Assembly (NCBI GenBank): GCA_040954595.2
Contig: CM082577.2
Location: 5,456,001 to 5,520,000, forward strand
DNA length: 64,000 bases
DNA from: Balanoglossus misakiensis
Taxonomy: Eukaryota; Hemichordata
Direction of reading: 5' to 3'
Below are positions 44,647 to 57,700 of this stretch, piece after piece. The notes below the pieces were generated by a model. It had not been told where the DNA came from, ran no database searches, and worked only from the letters and a program-made list of their open reading frames with translations. A program made the translations under genes and the position numbers. Each line of letters begins with the position of its first letter. Position 1 is the stretch's first letter.

Positions 44647-45725
44647 ATGGCGTCTCCCATAACTCGTCGAGTGTTGGCGACGATTCCCTGTCGCTTACTG
44701 TCTGGGAATCACAACAGGTATGTCACATAACAATTTTCGATACATTTCCAAAGACGGTAACATATGATTTATGTCGTCATTGAATATGAGACATAATAAC
44801 AAACTGACACTGAATTAATTACACGAAATGTACACCGTGACCTGGCCGAAGAACTAAATACTCGTGTCCGCAAATCAAAACGCCATGTATTTTGGTGTTT
44901 TGATACGTACACATACTACAGTAAAGTATCAACACTTATTTCGGATGAGTTTATCCCATGCCAAAATGTCTGAAGATGTTTTAGTTTAACCTCTGCACAT
45001 CATTGGATCATGATGTACCGCTCTTGTAACAGTGGCGCCCTCTACGGCGTACGATGATTGATAGCATCTGTCTCAGCCGAGTCATTTTGGTTTTTTTTTC
45101 CATTTTAGCAATTTACAATCATTTTTGTAAAAATGAGTTTCCCCATTTGATAATTGTAAAGTGAACAATTCTAATAAGAGATAACTCCTGCTCTTTTGAG
45201 CATTGTAAATCGTGTCCAGACTTTAGTGCTTGTGTCAAAGCCTTAGCTCTTTTGGTTATGTCCTTCTTTAATTCTAATGTACATTGTATTTTGTATTTTG
45301 AGGTTCATGCTCAGCTTTTTTTCTCATTGCGCACTATTAGGCTTGCAGTTTTCTCAAGATTGCATCCACTGGCCCCATCCTCGGCATTTTTGCCAGCTCG
45401 GGTAAAGTCAAGTAGAGGTGTAGAAGAAGAAGTAGACGACGACAACAGACCGATCCAGTATACAAAAAGCGCTGCGTCAAGATGGAAAGTTGATGAAAGC
45501 TTAGGCAGTCGGAAAAAGCAGCCCCTTTGGAAAGTGTGTCTTGTTAGTGGAACTTTTTTACTGTTTCTTCTGTGGGCAGCATTCAGGAAGGAAACTGACG
45601 TTGACAGACAGCTTGAAAAAAATTTAGGACAGGTGTGGGGTGATATGGAAGCACTTCAAAGCCAAGAACAAGGAACCGGAAATGTGGAGGAAGAAGAAGA
45701 AGACACACAAGATGCAGAGGAATGA
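44647..45725 (+). CDS. UQCC4: UQCC4 (CCSMST1/C16orf91-like), complex III assembly factor
   Basis: Two exons, 44647-44717 and 45341-45725, encode 151 residues. The N-terminus (MASPITRRVLATIPCRLL, many Arg and no acidic residues) looks like a mitochondrial presequence. The conserved core DNRPIQYTKSAASRWKV is followed by KKQPLWKV, a hydrophobic membrane segment (VCLVSGTFLLFLLWAAF, about residues 88-105), then RKETDVDRQLEKNLGQVWGD and an acidic tail. This order and these motifs match human UQCC4, in which DRPIEF, RWSV, PWWKV, a membrane helix and LREE...QVWGE occur. Known role: inner-membrane factor needed for cytochrome b maturation and ubiquinol-cytochrome c reductase assembly. Likely polyadenylation signal ATTAAA at 46188-46193. 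Divergent from TOP3A. Confidence 0.82.
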
Positions 45726-46888
45726 CCTCTTTTTGAAACATTTGAATTGGCCGTTTCAGACCAATGAATGGCAAATTCGGATGAAGAAAATCAGGGGAAT
45801 CTGATACCATCTTCAGGGATTCTGGCAAACCCCCGTCAGGATTTTTCAGCCAGCTTCTCTGATTTGTTATGAACATCACGCTGTGCACATTGTATGGCAA
45901 GTCTTCATCAAGTCAAAACTGAACACCCAAGAACTTTCCATACACCCGTCAGATTAGAATCAGAGGTATAGATAAGCGGCGTCTTTCCCTTTCCTTTGCT
46001 TGACATTTGCTGTTTGCTTTCTGTTGCTGCCCTCTGTTTCTACATCTGAACAACTGCTATGGAGAGTATCATCTAAATCTCGTATCGGGCATATTCATCT
46101 GTTTGGCTATTTATAATTTTTGTACATTGTCAGATTGTAGTGTGTAATGCTTGCAGAATTCCAGCTCAAGTGAAATGTTCCAGTGCAATTAAAGGCAATA
46201 CAACAACACATTTTAGTTGCTGACAATGTTATTTGGCCATTGTGTGCTTCAGTCAAAAATGGTCCAAACTAAAGGAAGATGAGAGAACGAAGCAAAGACA
46301 GCCAAAACCAAACCACCTTCAGTATGTACCTCGGCAACCAGATTTGTCAATGATGCCACTCTTAGCTTGCTCCACTGCAAACATTGCACCCTCAATATAA
46401 CAACAGACAACCAAATTGTGTATTCTAAAATGGGACTTTGTTTATTGAAAAGTTGTAATGAAGTTACAATGTTTTGATAGATTGCCTGGAATAACGGGTC
46501 CTGATGAACACTAAAAGTGTGTACTCTGCAATATATGTATGATACAGCTGATGTATACAATAAAAGGACAACACTGAAAGACAAGAGACAAGAAAGAAGA
46601 CAGGACTCTAGGAGGAGTCAGAAATACAACTGAAAACATTCATAAGTTAACAATACAAATTCTTTTAATATAAAATCGGCCAAATTCACTATTGACTACC
46701 TAAAATGGATGACATGTCCACACACAATATAAAATTCTCATCGGGTACCTGTGAGTGAACTTGCTTTTTGTCAATATGATCTTTAAGAAAAGTATGATCT
46801 CTGATCTAAATCTATATTTATCATGATACACCGGATTCGAAAGTTAATTTATCATAAAAGTCAGGGACAAAAACTGGTACAATTCCAC
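45726..46888. other. Convergent UQCC4 and H3.3 3' UTRs
   Basis: No coding exon was found. The plus-strand ATTAAA at 46188-46193 probably ends UQCC4. A minus-strand AATAAA (TTTATT on plus, 46441-46446) is a candidate end for the H3.3 transcript, giving a 3' UTR of about 440 bp. There is no replication-type histone stem-loop after the H3.3 stop, as expected for a polyadenylated variant histone. Confidence 0.5.
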
Positions 46889-47621
<733 letters not shown>

Positions 47622-48527
47622 CTAGAACACCTACAAAATTGGAAATAGACGTAATGTCATATAAGACACAACTAACATTCATAATATCCATTTCAAAAGT
47701 GATGAGGTCAGCACTAAAAAAAACTCACTCAGCATTGTAAACAATTATAAAGTGTACAGGTAAGCAACATTTCTGGGTTGCCATGGCATTGACACCAACA
47801 TGCAATGACAACATGACCCATGTGCAAGTTTCTCGATTAACAGGCACGACTCATGAATTATACATGAACTACCTCCCTCATATGAATAAAATTGCCCTTT
47901 TTGTAACAGACGCCCGTTTGTATGAGCGTTCTTCCCGTCCAAGGGTGAACCCTGACCCTTCGGGTAAAACATTACTATGGATTTCCCCCGACATTTTACA
48001 AACGTGACACTTTCACTAAGCAACACAGGCCCGAACGCCCGCGAAATCTATGCCGGTTGAGAGACGCGCTGCGAAATTGACAACAAAGGAAAACGCTGAG
48101 AATATTAAATGAAGACGCGCGTATCGTTGCATTTGTTCGGCTATTCACTCGAATGCATGGCAGTCAATTACTCGAATATTACATATCTACACTAATCCCG
48201 TGGTCTGACCACCAGTTTAGAAATATGCTAGCAAACCAAATGCCACGGTTGGTTAAATTAAACTGTTCCAGAGAAAATCGATAACGTTCTTCTTGCCGAA
48301 TAATTACGCGCGAAAAAAAAAACGTTCGGCATACACCACACAATCAACGCGCCGACCTTGAAATAAAGGACGCTTTCAGTACCGGAGAACGTTAGTCGAC
48401 AACGGACATATCTCATAAAATAACCCGAATACCCGGCATATACTGCCGAAATAGCACTTCACGCAAGTCCAAGCTTACTTATATGTACACACAGGTACCT
48501 TCCATTTGTTATTATCTGTATTCTTAC

Positions 48528-48585
48528 CTTTTTCGGAGGTAGAGGTAGCACAACTAACAACACACAACAGTTCCAAAAATGTCAG
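48528..48585 (-). other. H3.3 non-coding first exon (5' UTR)
   Basis: On minus, a GT-rich leader ends CTCCGAAAAAG followed by the donor GTAAGAA (exon edge 48528). The matching acceptor is TTTTGTAG before 47630, 15 bp upstream of the ATG. The 5' edge near 48585 is inferred from the TATA box position and is approximate. Confidence 0.65.
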
Positions 48586-48608
48586 CTTGAATCTTCAATT
48601 TCCTGGTG

Positions 48609-48788
48609 TATATATAGTTTTGATGACGTCACAAGGTGTGTTCCGCCACAAGGCTTCTATCCATTGGCTCATTCGCGTACACTCAAGAGAAAGTGACTGT
48701 CATTGGACAATTTTATTCATTCGTTGATTGGGTAAATTCGCCGAATTATCTGGGTCTTGATTGGTCACAAATGGAGCATCATGATTGG
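48609..48788 (-). promoter_or_regulatory. H3.3 promoter: TATA, CRE and five CCAAT boxes
   Basis: Reading on minus toward the gene: five CCAAT pentamers, all in the same orientation, at 48784-48788, 48760-48764, 48727-48731, 48702-48706 and 48663-48667. Then comes a perfect CRE TGACGTCA at 48624-48631 and a TATATATA box at 48609-48616. Spacing of CCAAT boxes is 24-39 bp, typical of NF-Y promoters. This fits a strong constitutive or CREB/ATF-responsive histone promoter. Confidence 0.8.
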
Positions 48789-49005
48789 CTACAATGACCA
48801 GAGCCAGAATCCCGATTTTGCACTTAGCTCAGCCACCAAGTCAACGCAGCGTACCGTACGACTACACACCAGGCAAATCAACGGGAAAACGCGACGGCAA
48901 CCCGGCTGTACAGAAAGTGGCGAGGTCGTTCGATACCAGGCACTCCGGGCAGTGCTTCGGAAAAGACATACCAATTAAATTCATTGAGTTAGAGTGTAAT
49001 CAATT

Positions 49006-49390
49006 CAAGATTCTTATAAGAAAATTTTATTCTTATTTCTGATAAGAAACTTATAAGATTCTAATATTAGAATAAGAATTTCTTAATAAGATTCTTATAA
49101 GAATAAGAATTTCTTAATAAGATTCTTATAAGAATAAGAATTTCTTATAAGAAATAAGAAATTCTTATTTCATTTAAGAAATTCTTATTCTTATAAGAAT
49201 AAGAATATATATAAGAATTTCTTATAAGAAATAAGAAATTCTTATAAGAAATTCCTTATAAGTTTTGTTAAAAATCTTATGCGAATAAGAATCTTATAAG
49301 AAGTCAACTGATGAATTCTTATAAACTTCTTATACGATTCCTTTTCTTACAAGAATCTTATAGGAATCTTATAAACTTATAAGAATCTGA
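49006..49390. repeat. Array of TTCTTATAAGAA-type palindromes
   Basis: About 385 bp built almost entirely from TTCTTATAAGAA, AAGAATTTCTTA, AATAAGAATTTCTTAATAAG and close variants. Many copies are perfect short palindromes, and neighbouring copies are inverted relative to each other, so both strands can form nested hairpins or cruciforms. GC content is very low. Part of the array is tandem (an approximately 31-bp unit with AATTTCTTAATAAGATTC repeated twice). Confidence 0.85.
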
Positions 49391-49591
49391 TAATTTAGAA
49401 GTTCTGGAATTGAAAAAATAAACACGGAACAAAGTGGCCTCCTTGCAGCCATACTTGATTGTTTCTTGAAACAAATTGAGATGAGCATGTATGCCATTGT
49501 GCATGTTTTTGTGTCAAACAATTTTAGTAGGTGCTGACTCGACAAGTCTGAGTAATAGCTACAGATTGACAAACAGATCAAAGGAAGTCAT

Positions 49592-49653
49592 GATGGACAA
49601 CAATCTGATTAAAATCAGATGTACATCTGATTTTAATCAGATTGGATGGAAAA
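49592..49653. mobile_element. 44-bp perfect palindrome with flanking direct repeats
   Basis: Positions 49601-49644 are a perfect palindrome with no spacer. Each 22-base arm begins CAATCTGATTAAAATCAGAT. It is flanked by GATGGACAA (49592-49600) and GATGGAAAA (49645-49653), direct repeats with one mismatch. The arm is the same sequence as the inverted end of the element at 12189 in KCTD intron 1. It is read as a MITE reduced to its two fused ends. Confidence 0.7.
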
Positions 49654-50067
49654 CAGGCTGAACAGCGGTTGCAAATGACCAACAGACAGGGGCAGCGATG
49701 GTCATGTATGTCCAGGGGCATAAAAAAACACCAAGTTCTCACTCAAGATATTAATGAACACACTTTATTTCAAATCACACACATAAAACGGCTGAAGACA
49801 ATGAGACAATAAAAAACAAGATTTCATCGTAAATGTAAAACGTACTATATACTGCTGTAATTTGGCCGACTACCCCAAATTAAGAGAATATCACGAATCA
49901 AATCACAATTGTGCTATGATTGCCTTGTAATGGTGACATCTTTTCAAATTAATGAAACATGCCTATAGCTAAAAAAAATTGAGTGACTATAACATTTGAT
50001 CACGCACTTTATTTCGCAAAATGTACACAACAATAAGTATATTTTAATCAGATTGTGAATTTGTGAT

Positions 50068-52976
50068 TCATGTACAGTTAATAACGTTGGTTGGTAGGGT
50101 GTGACTGACATCAATTTGCATGTAAATACTGCCATCACCTGCGTATTGTTCACCAATCAGTTTCTCTGTCATCATAAACTTCAATCTGCCTCTCTTCTGG
50201 TTTTCATTGCATCCGTTATCCAGCGATCTCGATACCTCGCTGCAGACAATGCTGGTGGTGAAATCCTGCCTGCTCAACCCCTGATTACCTTGTTCGTACA
50301 CGGTCACTTTGCACACTGCGTTAAAGGGAAACTTCAGCTTGTCGTCGTACACACCCTTTTTCAAGATCACAAACAGAGAGGTGTAAGTCTCCTCCCTTCC
50401 GTTGTATGCGTTGAACTCAATCTGTATACGCAGTTTGTATCCCGGGCAACCAGTGTAGAAAGACGGGCTGGTGAGACGACAGCGTCCATCTTTGTCGGCC
50501 AAGTTGATTTTCCACAGCAGCTTCCCGTTGAAACTGGTATTTTCGAGGACACTGATTTTTTCGGCTTGCAGACTAATCAGTGAATCTCTGTCTTTGAGTT
50601 GTCTGCAAAAAATAACATTAAAGGTATTGCATTGAATTTGCATGAACAGTTACAATTATTTTTGTAAAATAACTGTTTTGTATGTCAAGGCCATATCGTC
50701 TTATGTGTACTTACTGCGTTAACATTTTGTGTTCTGTCGACAAGATCTGATATTTGTCTCTGGTCTCCCTGATTTCGGACTCTGCCGTTTTCAGTTGCAT
50801 CTGTTGTTGGATGACGATGGAGGACAGTAACGACAGGTGATGGCTGGCGGCTTCTTGACAGTGCATATTCATCTCACATCTCTTCACCTGACAAAAAAAT
50901 AATTCTTTCGATGTCACAGTTTTATACGAACAACAAAATCTTGCAAAGTTATAGTGTGTTAAATTAAATTACAGCTGTCATCCATAAAGCAATGTTGAGA
51001 AAATAATCACATTTGTGTGCCCTGGTACATGTACATGTGTATGCACTTTCATCTTATTACTGAACAATATATAAAATGCACTCTTTCTGCTGATTATCAA
51101 ATTTCATACGAATGTACTAATACAAGGGTGCTAATTGATATACACAATACCTGCAACTGACATCCAATGTGTTGAAATGAACAGGGAATCACAGTGCGTG
51201 GGCAGTCTCCGTCAATTACGTCAACATGTTTTGCTATCTGTGAATGCATAAACAAGAGCGCATAAATTGAAGCAGTAGAAGATATAAATGTGTATTGTCT
51301 TTCCTGTAATAAAAATCTGCATTTACTCTGATTTGGCTAGCGCCTGAATAGAAGGACAATATCAAATATCAAATTTCTACAAAACATTATAGACGTAATC
51401 TTTAAATTATAACAAATACCCAAATTAATATATAATGTAGACACTAAAAATACCACATCCAAATGAAAAATGCATTAAATGATTAATATCAGAGACTTAC
51501 ATCCTCTCTGAGAACTCCCTGTTGTCCACACTGTGCACAACTAACAGGAAACTTTGGACAAACCAGTAATTCATGCCTCTGGCGAACATGGAAAAACAAA
51601 AGAAGCAATTAACGAAATCATAGAGGGCCAGGCATACAACAGAAATCAATCAGGTAGCAACAAATTAATTAATAGTGCAATGGTCTGTAGTCTGCATTTG
51701 TTTGAAGTGGCAATATTGTCACCTGATTACTTTGAGACCCAACTTCAAACAATTAGGCAGATCAACGTTGGTGAAACAAAACACGTCTCATCATTAGCTG
51801 TATTGTGCATCTACCATGGATATTGAAAACTATACTCACAGTCAGATCGCTGCATATCATTTTGTCAGTGCAATATTTGCAATTCACAAGTCGCCTTGGA
51901 CATTCCCTCAGATGGTGCTCTCTCTCTCTCCTCAGGAACCTCTCTCCACAGATGTTTGGACAGCTTAACAGCTCATACGGGCAGACAGGGCTATGTTCCT
52001 GCATTTCAAACAATAATGTCAAATTCACGAAGACTTTGAGTCAACATATATTCTCTTTAGTAATCTGGGATGTTGACAAATGTTTTTTTTTAAGAAAATA
52101 AAGTTTATTGATCAATGAAAAAAGTGCTCCACCATAAATGAACATATGCAAATAGGAGGTGATTGTATCCCTTTAATTCTCATATAAAAGCAGAGTTTTA
52201 GATGGAGATTTGAAAAGCTACATACTTGAAGTTCTCTAAGCTCTCCTTTCCAGTTGCATCCATTGGATTGATAATTGCACAACACTAGTAGGGATAACAC
52301 TTCTCTCATCATAGCAACATCATCAAACACCTGTCAATGAAACATGCATGCGATGATTTATGGAAAGTTCTTGTTGTCTAGAATGATCACTGTAATCATG
52401 AACATGTGCATACTGTACTTACATCAAGATTAGAATCAAACCAGGTGTTGTCCACTGGACATCGTACATATCTTCTGGTGCTGTCAAAATACAAGTAAGA
52501 CCCATTAGTATTAGCGCTTCTCCATAAGCAAATGGACATGGTGAATATAGTAACACAACTGTACTTTCTATAAAGATTGCTTGGACATGTCCAATAGCAA
52601 CAGGGTCAAATGAACACTGTACCATCTGAACAGCACAGTGTTGAATTTGCATAAAATAATGTTGTGAAAATCTTAGAAAAGGTTTAACCCTAGCTTCCAT
52701 AGTGATGAACAGGCTACTAAAGATACTACTTTTCTTGAAATTTGGTAAGATATTTTCTCTTACTCACCCACACACTGTATTGAGACATATCTTACAGAAT
52801 CGGTGTCCGCATTTAGTCTGGACGGGATCCCGCAATGCGACCAGACACACTGGACAGGTGTATTTCTTGTCTAGGTCAGGAACAAACAGTGCATCATGAC
52901 CTTGGAAATGTTGTTCTGACACTATATTCTGTTGCTGTTGGGTATTTCCATCTTGGTCTTGCATATTCGATGCCAT
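50068..52976 (-). CDS. TRAF6-like adaptor / E3 ligase (RING, TRAF zinc fingers, coiled coil, MATH)
   Basis: Eight coding exons: 52976-52768, 52480-52423, 52330-52226, 51998-51840, 51578-51501, 51237-51151, 50887-50715, 50602-50068. All phases agree; 467 residues. The RING is at about 41-80, C-x2-C...C-G-H-x2-C-x2-C...C-P-V-D, the C3HC3D pattern of TRAF6 (CPVCLVALRDPVQTKCGHRF). TRAF-type zinc fingers follow (HSPVCPYELLSCPN, ECPRRLVNCKYC, VCPKFPVSCAQCG, DCPRTVIPCSF). A coiled coil lies at about 250-305 and the MATH/TRAF-C domain from about 308 (NGKLLWKI, SFYTGCPGYKL). Known role of the family: K63 ubiquitin signalling from Toll/IL-1 and TNF receptors to NF-kB. The MATH domain is divergent, so TRAF6 orthology is not certain. 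The ATG at 52976 has A at -3 and G at +4. A 5' UTR intron with acceptor TTATTAG at 52988 is possible. Confidence 0.88.
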
Positions 52977-54740
52977 GCTGTGCTGTGCTAATAAAAATTT
53001 CAAAGTTCGTGTTAGTTTTTTTGAGAGCAACGTTACTGTGTTGCCGCATGACAACTGACAGTTGAGAGTGGTCACAAAACAAAATCACCAACAACATGAT
53101 TGACATGGGAAATTTAAAATATCACTCATTGATCGATCTAGCTCCAATAATTGTTGTCTTGGCGGGCTGGGTAAGCTACTAAGCTTCAAGTGCTACTATT
53201 CGAGAGCGCCACCAACGATACAACACGCATCATGGGCTAAGGTTTTCGGCCATGGAAAAAGAAATCAATTCGATACCCAATCTGAATCATATGAAAGCTT
53301 ATCAAAGTATGAATTAGTAACTCCGTAACCAAAGTGGGACGTCTAAAATTTCAAACCCTTTCTTGGTGATGTATCCTCGTGGCCCTGTGATGTGTTGGCT
53401 ACGTGTGCGTTGCTTCCCAGTCTTCCCGTCAAGTTTGTGGAGAGTGTCACTCAAATATTTATGCGCATGACTGATCTGCATCATGGGTAAAATGAATTGA
53501 AAAAGTAGAGGATAGTTTCGTACGAGAACTTGGGCGCACTGCGAAAAGTTCAAACAACTTTACCTATCAAAAAATATTTCGGACTACTGAGGTCGTCTTA
53601 CGAAGTGGAATTTCTTGAAATTGAATGACTGGAACTCTGTGTTCGCGCACGTGACTACAAGCTTCGAGGAAGGTATTTGCATATACACAAAATTTTGGAA
53701 AAGTTTTGGATTACTGGATCCCTAGCAAACAGGGATTTCTGTATTTGGCATCATCCATACGTTTTTCAAACGTTTTCAAACGTATGTAATAAAAAAGATG
53801 GGGTGATCCAGTCAATCCGTGAAGAACTGGAGGTAATCTCGTTACAGTATTAAATTTTAAATTTCTTGGGGGAAATTGAGAGACAAAGTCGCATTCTTCT
53901 GATATGTGTGTTTTCTGTTTTTGCCCAAATGTGAGACATTTTTGTTGTATTACTTTCTGAGACATATCGAATAATTGCCTCTATTTATATACAACTGAGT
54001 CGTACTTTTGTGACATATGGTAGGATGCTCGGCCAGCAACAACTTTACTTTCTTCTCAAATTGCATATTATAGCCTAAAGTTGCATCGCTTCACTCGGTT
54101 GAAGCTGCTAGTCAGAATCGTGAATAGCCGGAGGATAAATAGTGAGAGGTTAGAGTAGACTGAGACTAAGCTATTATAATATGCCTACGACCTTGTAACC
54201 GAGCTATGTATGAATGAATGGAATGGAGAGAAAAAAAACACACAATCACGATGAGTCAGGTGTCTATGGCAGAAGTAGCAAGCAATGCATGTTTTGCAGT
54301 CTTCAAAGTATGTGCATTGTGTTCCCAAATAAAATATCGTATAGTTGCAGACCTTTGCTCTGGGGAAGTCCATTCACATTATTATGTAATAGATTTTGCA
54401 CGAGCAACGACGTCATCGCATCGTTTGTCAAATATTGATGTCTGGGAGTTGACATTCACACTCACAGAAATGTTTATGAATGATGCGATAGTGAGGAAGG
54501 GGTGTTTTCTGCATCATTTCTCATTCGTTTCTCTTCGGTCATTCGAAGTTTAATCACGCCGCAATATAGCAACAGGTGGGCAATTACAAGAGTGTTTTGA
54601 ATAACTGTCATAATGCTTTGTTTTCAATCCATTGCATCGGCATCGGATTGAGGGAATCCCTGGTACACGTGACCCCAGCCTTGTTGATGACGTCATGGGG
54701 TCCCGTCATTCACTGCGATTTTAATGGGCGTGCGCGCGCT
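52977..54740. other. Intergenic region between TRAF and UNK (divergent)
   Basis: It must contain the TRAF promoter near 53.0-53.2 kb on minus and the UNK promoter near 54.6 kb on plus. A 79-codon open frame on minus (53553-53314) contains KLDGKTGKQRTRSQ and GPRGYITKKGFEILDV. I do not recognise it, and it lacks a good start, so it is not called as a gene. No repeat of note is present. Confidence 0.45.
54666..54695 (+). promoter_or_regulatory. E-box and perfect CRE upstream of UNK
   Basis: CACGTG at 54666-54671 and TGACGTCA at 54688-54695, the latter 45 bp before the first UNK ATG. Both are perfect palindromic core sites for bHLH-Zip and CREB/ATF factors. The transcription start is unknown, so the site could be in the promoter or the 5' UTR. 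Confidence 0.5.
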
Positions 54741-57700
54741 ATGTTGTCTGTGAAAATGCCGTCGGAGCAGGCGAGAAACAACGCTTCGGTGTTGCCGACA
54801 CCGACAGAGAAGCCGTTTCACTATACGTAAGTATTCCCGTGATGATAACCCACCCCGGTAGGTAGTCTGATTGCCCTAAAACCTTCGATTTATCGGCGTT
54901 TCCTTCATCCAATGTTTTGTATCTTCGCAGGTATTTGAAAGAGTTTCGCACACAGCAGTGCCCGGATTTCCTACAGCACAAATGTCAGAATCATCGACCA
55001 TTCACTTGTTTTCACTGGCATTTTATGAATCAACGTCGTCGAAGACCAATCAGAAAAAGGGATGGAACGTTCAATTATAGTCCTGATATGTACTGTTCCA
55101 GATATGACGAAACTACTGGATTATGCCCGGACGGCGACGAGTGAGTTTTAACATTCGTGTTTACTATAATGTTTACATGCGTGTAGTCACATACTGCATG
55201 ATTGACAGAAGAATGGGTACGCAAGACCGTTACTGTACACCTGCTGAAATCATTAGCGTTTCTGACGCCGTTGCATCGTATATTAATGGCATTTGTAAAC
55301 TTGAGAAGAAATTTCAATGTCCACGACGAAAAAACGTCTGTTATATACATAAAAAATAACTTGTGAATTTCATCGTCCCAATGTTGTGGTTGGTCACGAT
55401 TTGGAATAACTACTAAGTCTAACAACATTCCCATAGATAGATGTAAGATTGTGCCGACTGTCAGACCAATATTATCATTGTAAATTTCGTGAGGTCCATA
55501 TCTGTCCGTTCACGGAGATCAATGCAATAAAGAAACTGCGACACATTTGTGGAAGCTTTGTGAATGAAATAGAACGCACTATCCAGGTTGATGTCATGTC
55601 ATGAATTGATTGATACAAACTTGACAGTCACCCGCACGATTCGTGCCCATTTGGTAAACTCAATATCATTCTAACAAAAGTTTAGGCTGCAGATTGATTA
55701 TTGTTATGTAGTTTCGTCTGTGAGGGTCAGTTATTTCTAATCGTTGGTATATTTGAAAGTCGAGCAACAAGCAGCAGAGCTTCGTGTCACCTGCTCTATC
55801 CGCAAAACAATCCTGGGAAACCCCCTTGAAATGATTGCACCAGTCGAGCAAACTACAAAGTGTTTCCCGCTTATTGTTTTCGCTTTTCTCCACCTGTGAT
55901 ATAATTGACATCCTGTCACTTATATTTGCATGTATGATCGCACGAAAGGGTAGTAAAGAGTGTGTAAAAAAACTTGCTAATTACAAGTTATTGTGTCAAG
56001 TCGAATCTCGCTGCTGATCCCGCGCACTGTTTGTACTGTCCCTAATTATTCAAGATGGCCGACTGTATTCAAATAAAATTGTTGATCTAACAAAAGGAAT
56101 GTCGCAATTTCTTGTCAAATTCGTATATTATAATATTTTCGAGTGTGTCATGATAGCTGACGCGAATGAATTTTGAGTTCAATCGACGATATCTTGGTCA
56201 ATAGTAGCCAAACTTGATGAAAGAACGAAACTTTCGACAATTTTCCGACTTCTGGCCTGTTGTGTGGCCTTTCCCATGGTCGCTCGTAACATTTGTATCA
56301 GAAGTTCCACATGTATACGGTTGTTTCCAGTTGACAAACAGTGAAATTTCCAAGGTGACTTCGTCACGCACCGCCCCGTGGCTATCGGATATGAATTAAA
56401 TTCGAGTTTATTTGACCATCTGCGCTTGATCTTGTGTTATCTTTTTGTGTTTATATATTTTGTTGGTTTACAACCGATAGTTGTGTTTCAATATGGCGCC
56501 TACTTGCAGTTCAGCGCAGCCATAATAAACGCGGTGTTATTGTGCTAGTCACGGGACTGAGTGCTAGCCGAGCCGTTGGTGGTTTCACCAGGAGAGCTTG
56601 CACACAACTGTCACTAGCCAGAACTATTTTTGTCGTTCGATTTTCAAAGTTTCATAATAATTAAAAACATACAATAATCACTAGTGAATGGAAAAGCATT
56701 GTAGCACATATGTACAGTTGTAAAAATAGGCAACCAATTAAAATGGGGTACTGCACAGTACTGTATATAGTATCCTGTAACCATGCAGGGTAATGTGTGA
56801 TTTCTCCAAACAAATGAAAATTTTAAACAATAACAAATTTTAATATTTAGAAGAGGAATAGGGAAGAATCAAGTGACTTGTGGCATTTCAAATTATACAC
56901 AAATATATACGATACCTGGCAATCCCTGTCAGGTGTAGTTATTTCTCTGCATCAAATTTTTCTTTGTGAAGTAATCTCACAAATTCTTGCTACTGACAGT
57001 TCTGTCACTGCAGAAGTCAACACCAGTAGCTGGGAAAACAATTTGTTTGGCCAAAATGTATCACTGGTGCTTAATTAAGAATGGTGACAGGATTCTGCAT
57101 AGTTGTGAAATAATGTCTGTTCATATCCAAAGATTGTGAGACAGGACAGCAGTCAATTGCTGTTGATTCAATCCGCAGTCCTTTCTGAACATTATGAATT
57201 ACTGAATGAGGTTGAAGTCTAGTTTCTGACATTTCGAATATATTCACCTACTTTCAGACGACTACCGTAATGATTGAATGTTACCAGTAACATAATGTAG
57301 AACTCAAGGTTTGTAAAAATACTGATGTTTATATCTCTTCAACAAGTTAGGGGATATGCCTGGGAATTCTGGGGTCCGGTTTGTTTACACTGGCAAAAGT
57401 AATCAGATCAGGAAATAGACACACAGCTGTCAAATATCCTGAACTTGAAAGATGCATCAAAATATGTCACTGTAGTGTAGCATTGGTGATTTTTGGAAAC
57501 TATGGGTGCGAACATTCTGAGATGTGCTCTAAACATGATGACCTTGAAAATCATGATGACTTTGATATTGATGGAAATCGGTGGCTTGTTTCAGATCTCT
57601 TTAATCCTTATGAACTACACATGGTTGAGTCAGTACATCCCTTTAAATGATGAATAGGTGACCTTGGACTTCCTCTTATTAACTGCAGTCTTCATAACTG

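Larger units (their letters stand above)
48789..50067. other. Intergenic region between H3.3 promoter and the TRAF 3' end
   Basis: No coding exon was found. It contains the palindrome-rich AT repeat (49006-49390) and the 44-bp palindrome (49601-49644), listed separately. Minus-strand AATAAA signals (TTTATT on plus) at 50008-50013 and 49764-49769 are candidate ends for the TRAF transcript. Confidence 0.5.
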
